From an uncultured Clostridia bacterium (GTDB lineage: Bacteria > Bacillota_A > Clostridia > Oscillospirales > Acutalibacteraceae), in contig CALAEU010000117.1 in the NCBI GenBank assembly GCA_937891215.1, positions 1 through 5,285 on the forward strand: DNA of 5,285 bases. The letters are read 5' to 3'. Shown one piece after another: positions 5,285 through 5,285 of this stretch (position 1 is the stretch's first letter; each line of letters opens with the position of its first letter). Position numbers and translations under genes: made by a program. The notes under the pieces are model-generated. The model searched no databases. It had not been told where the DNA came from and worked only from the letters and a program-made list of their open reading frames with translations.

Positions 5285-5285
5285 T

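Overview
The window looks like a low-GC Firmicute of the class Clostridia, probably a gut-type lineage. The left end carries a rimM-trmD pair and an HPr gene with the Gram-positive His15/Ser46 arrangement. Shine-Dalgarno sites are strong (AGGAGG type) and the genes are A+T-rich. Assignment below class level is not possible from this sequence.

Left part (1-1624, + strand), housekeeping: the 3' end of rimM overlaps trmD by 11 bases, and trmD starts at GTG. A 348-base intergenic region follows. It holds an inverted repeat, two TGATATAAT extended -10 elements (one with a good -35) and a leader that may fold. Then comes ptsH (HPr), closed by a strong intrinsic terminator. A second, bulged hairpin lies just beyond it.

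Middle part (1755-2754, - strand), small-gene cluster: four closely packed small reading frames, each with its own Shine-Dalgarno site. In order of transcription they are a coiled-coil protein of 61 aa, an 87-codon acidic frame cut off from its ATG by a TAA at codon 4, a 100-aa protein with one membrane segment and a coiled coil, and a very acidic 68-aa protein translationally coupled to it. I do not recognise any of them by name. Two adjacent inverted repeats precede the first gene.

Right part (2895-5284, - strand): the most unusual gene is a 412-codon frame. Its first ~195 residues are the carbamoyl-phosphate half of aspartate carbamoyltransferase (PyrB). From about residue 200 it becomes a NERD (nuclease-related) domain with a hydrophobic C-terminus. 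The aspartate-binding half of PyrB is absent, so it cannot work as a normal ATCase. Upstream are an FtsE/LolD/MacB-type ABC ATPase without a visible permease, a promoter overlapping a terminator, and the 3' end of a highly charged unknown gene running off the window. By hand count of single 60-base blocks, trmD is about 40% GC, the NERD half 28-37%, and the PyrB half and ABC gene 20-32%. The PyrB-NERD junction therefore roughly coincides with a compositional change. It may be a real recombination scar, a true fusion gene, or an assembly chimera; the sequence alone cannot decide.

The left genes serve translation (ribosome maturation, tRNA m1G37) and sugar-uptake control. The middle cluster and the NERD gene resemble accessory genome content.
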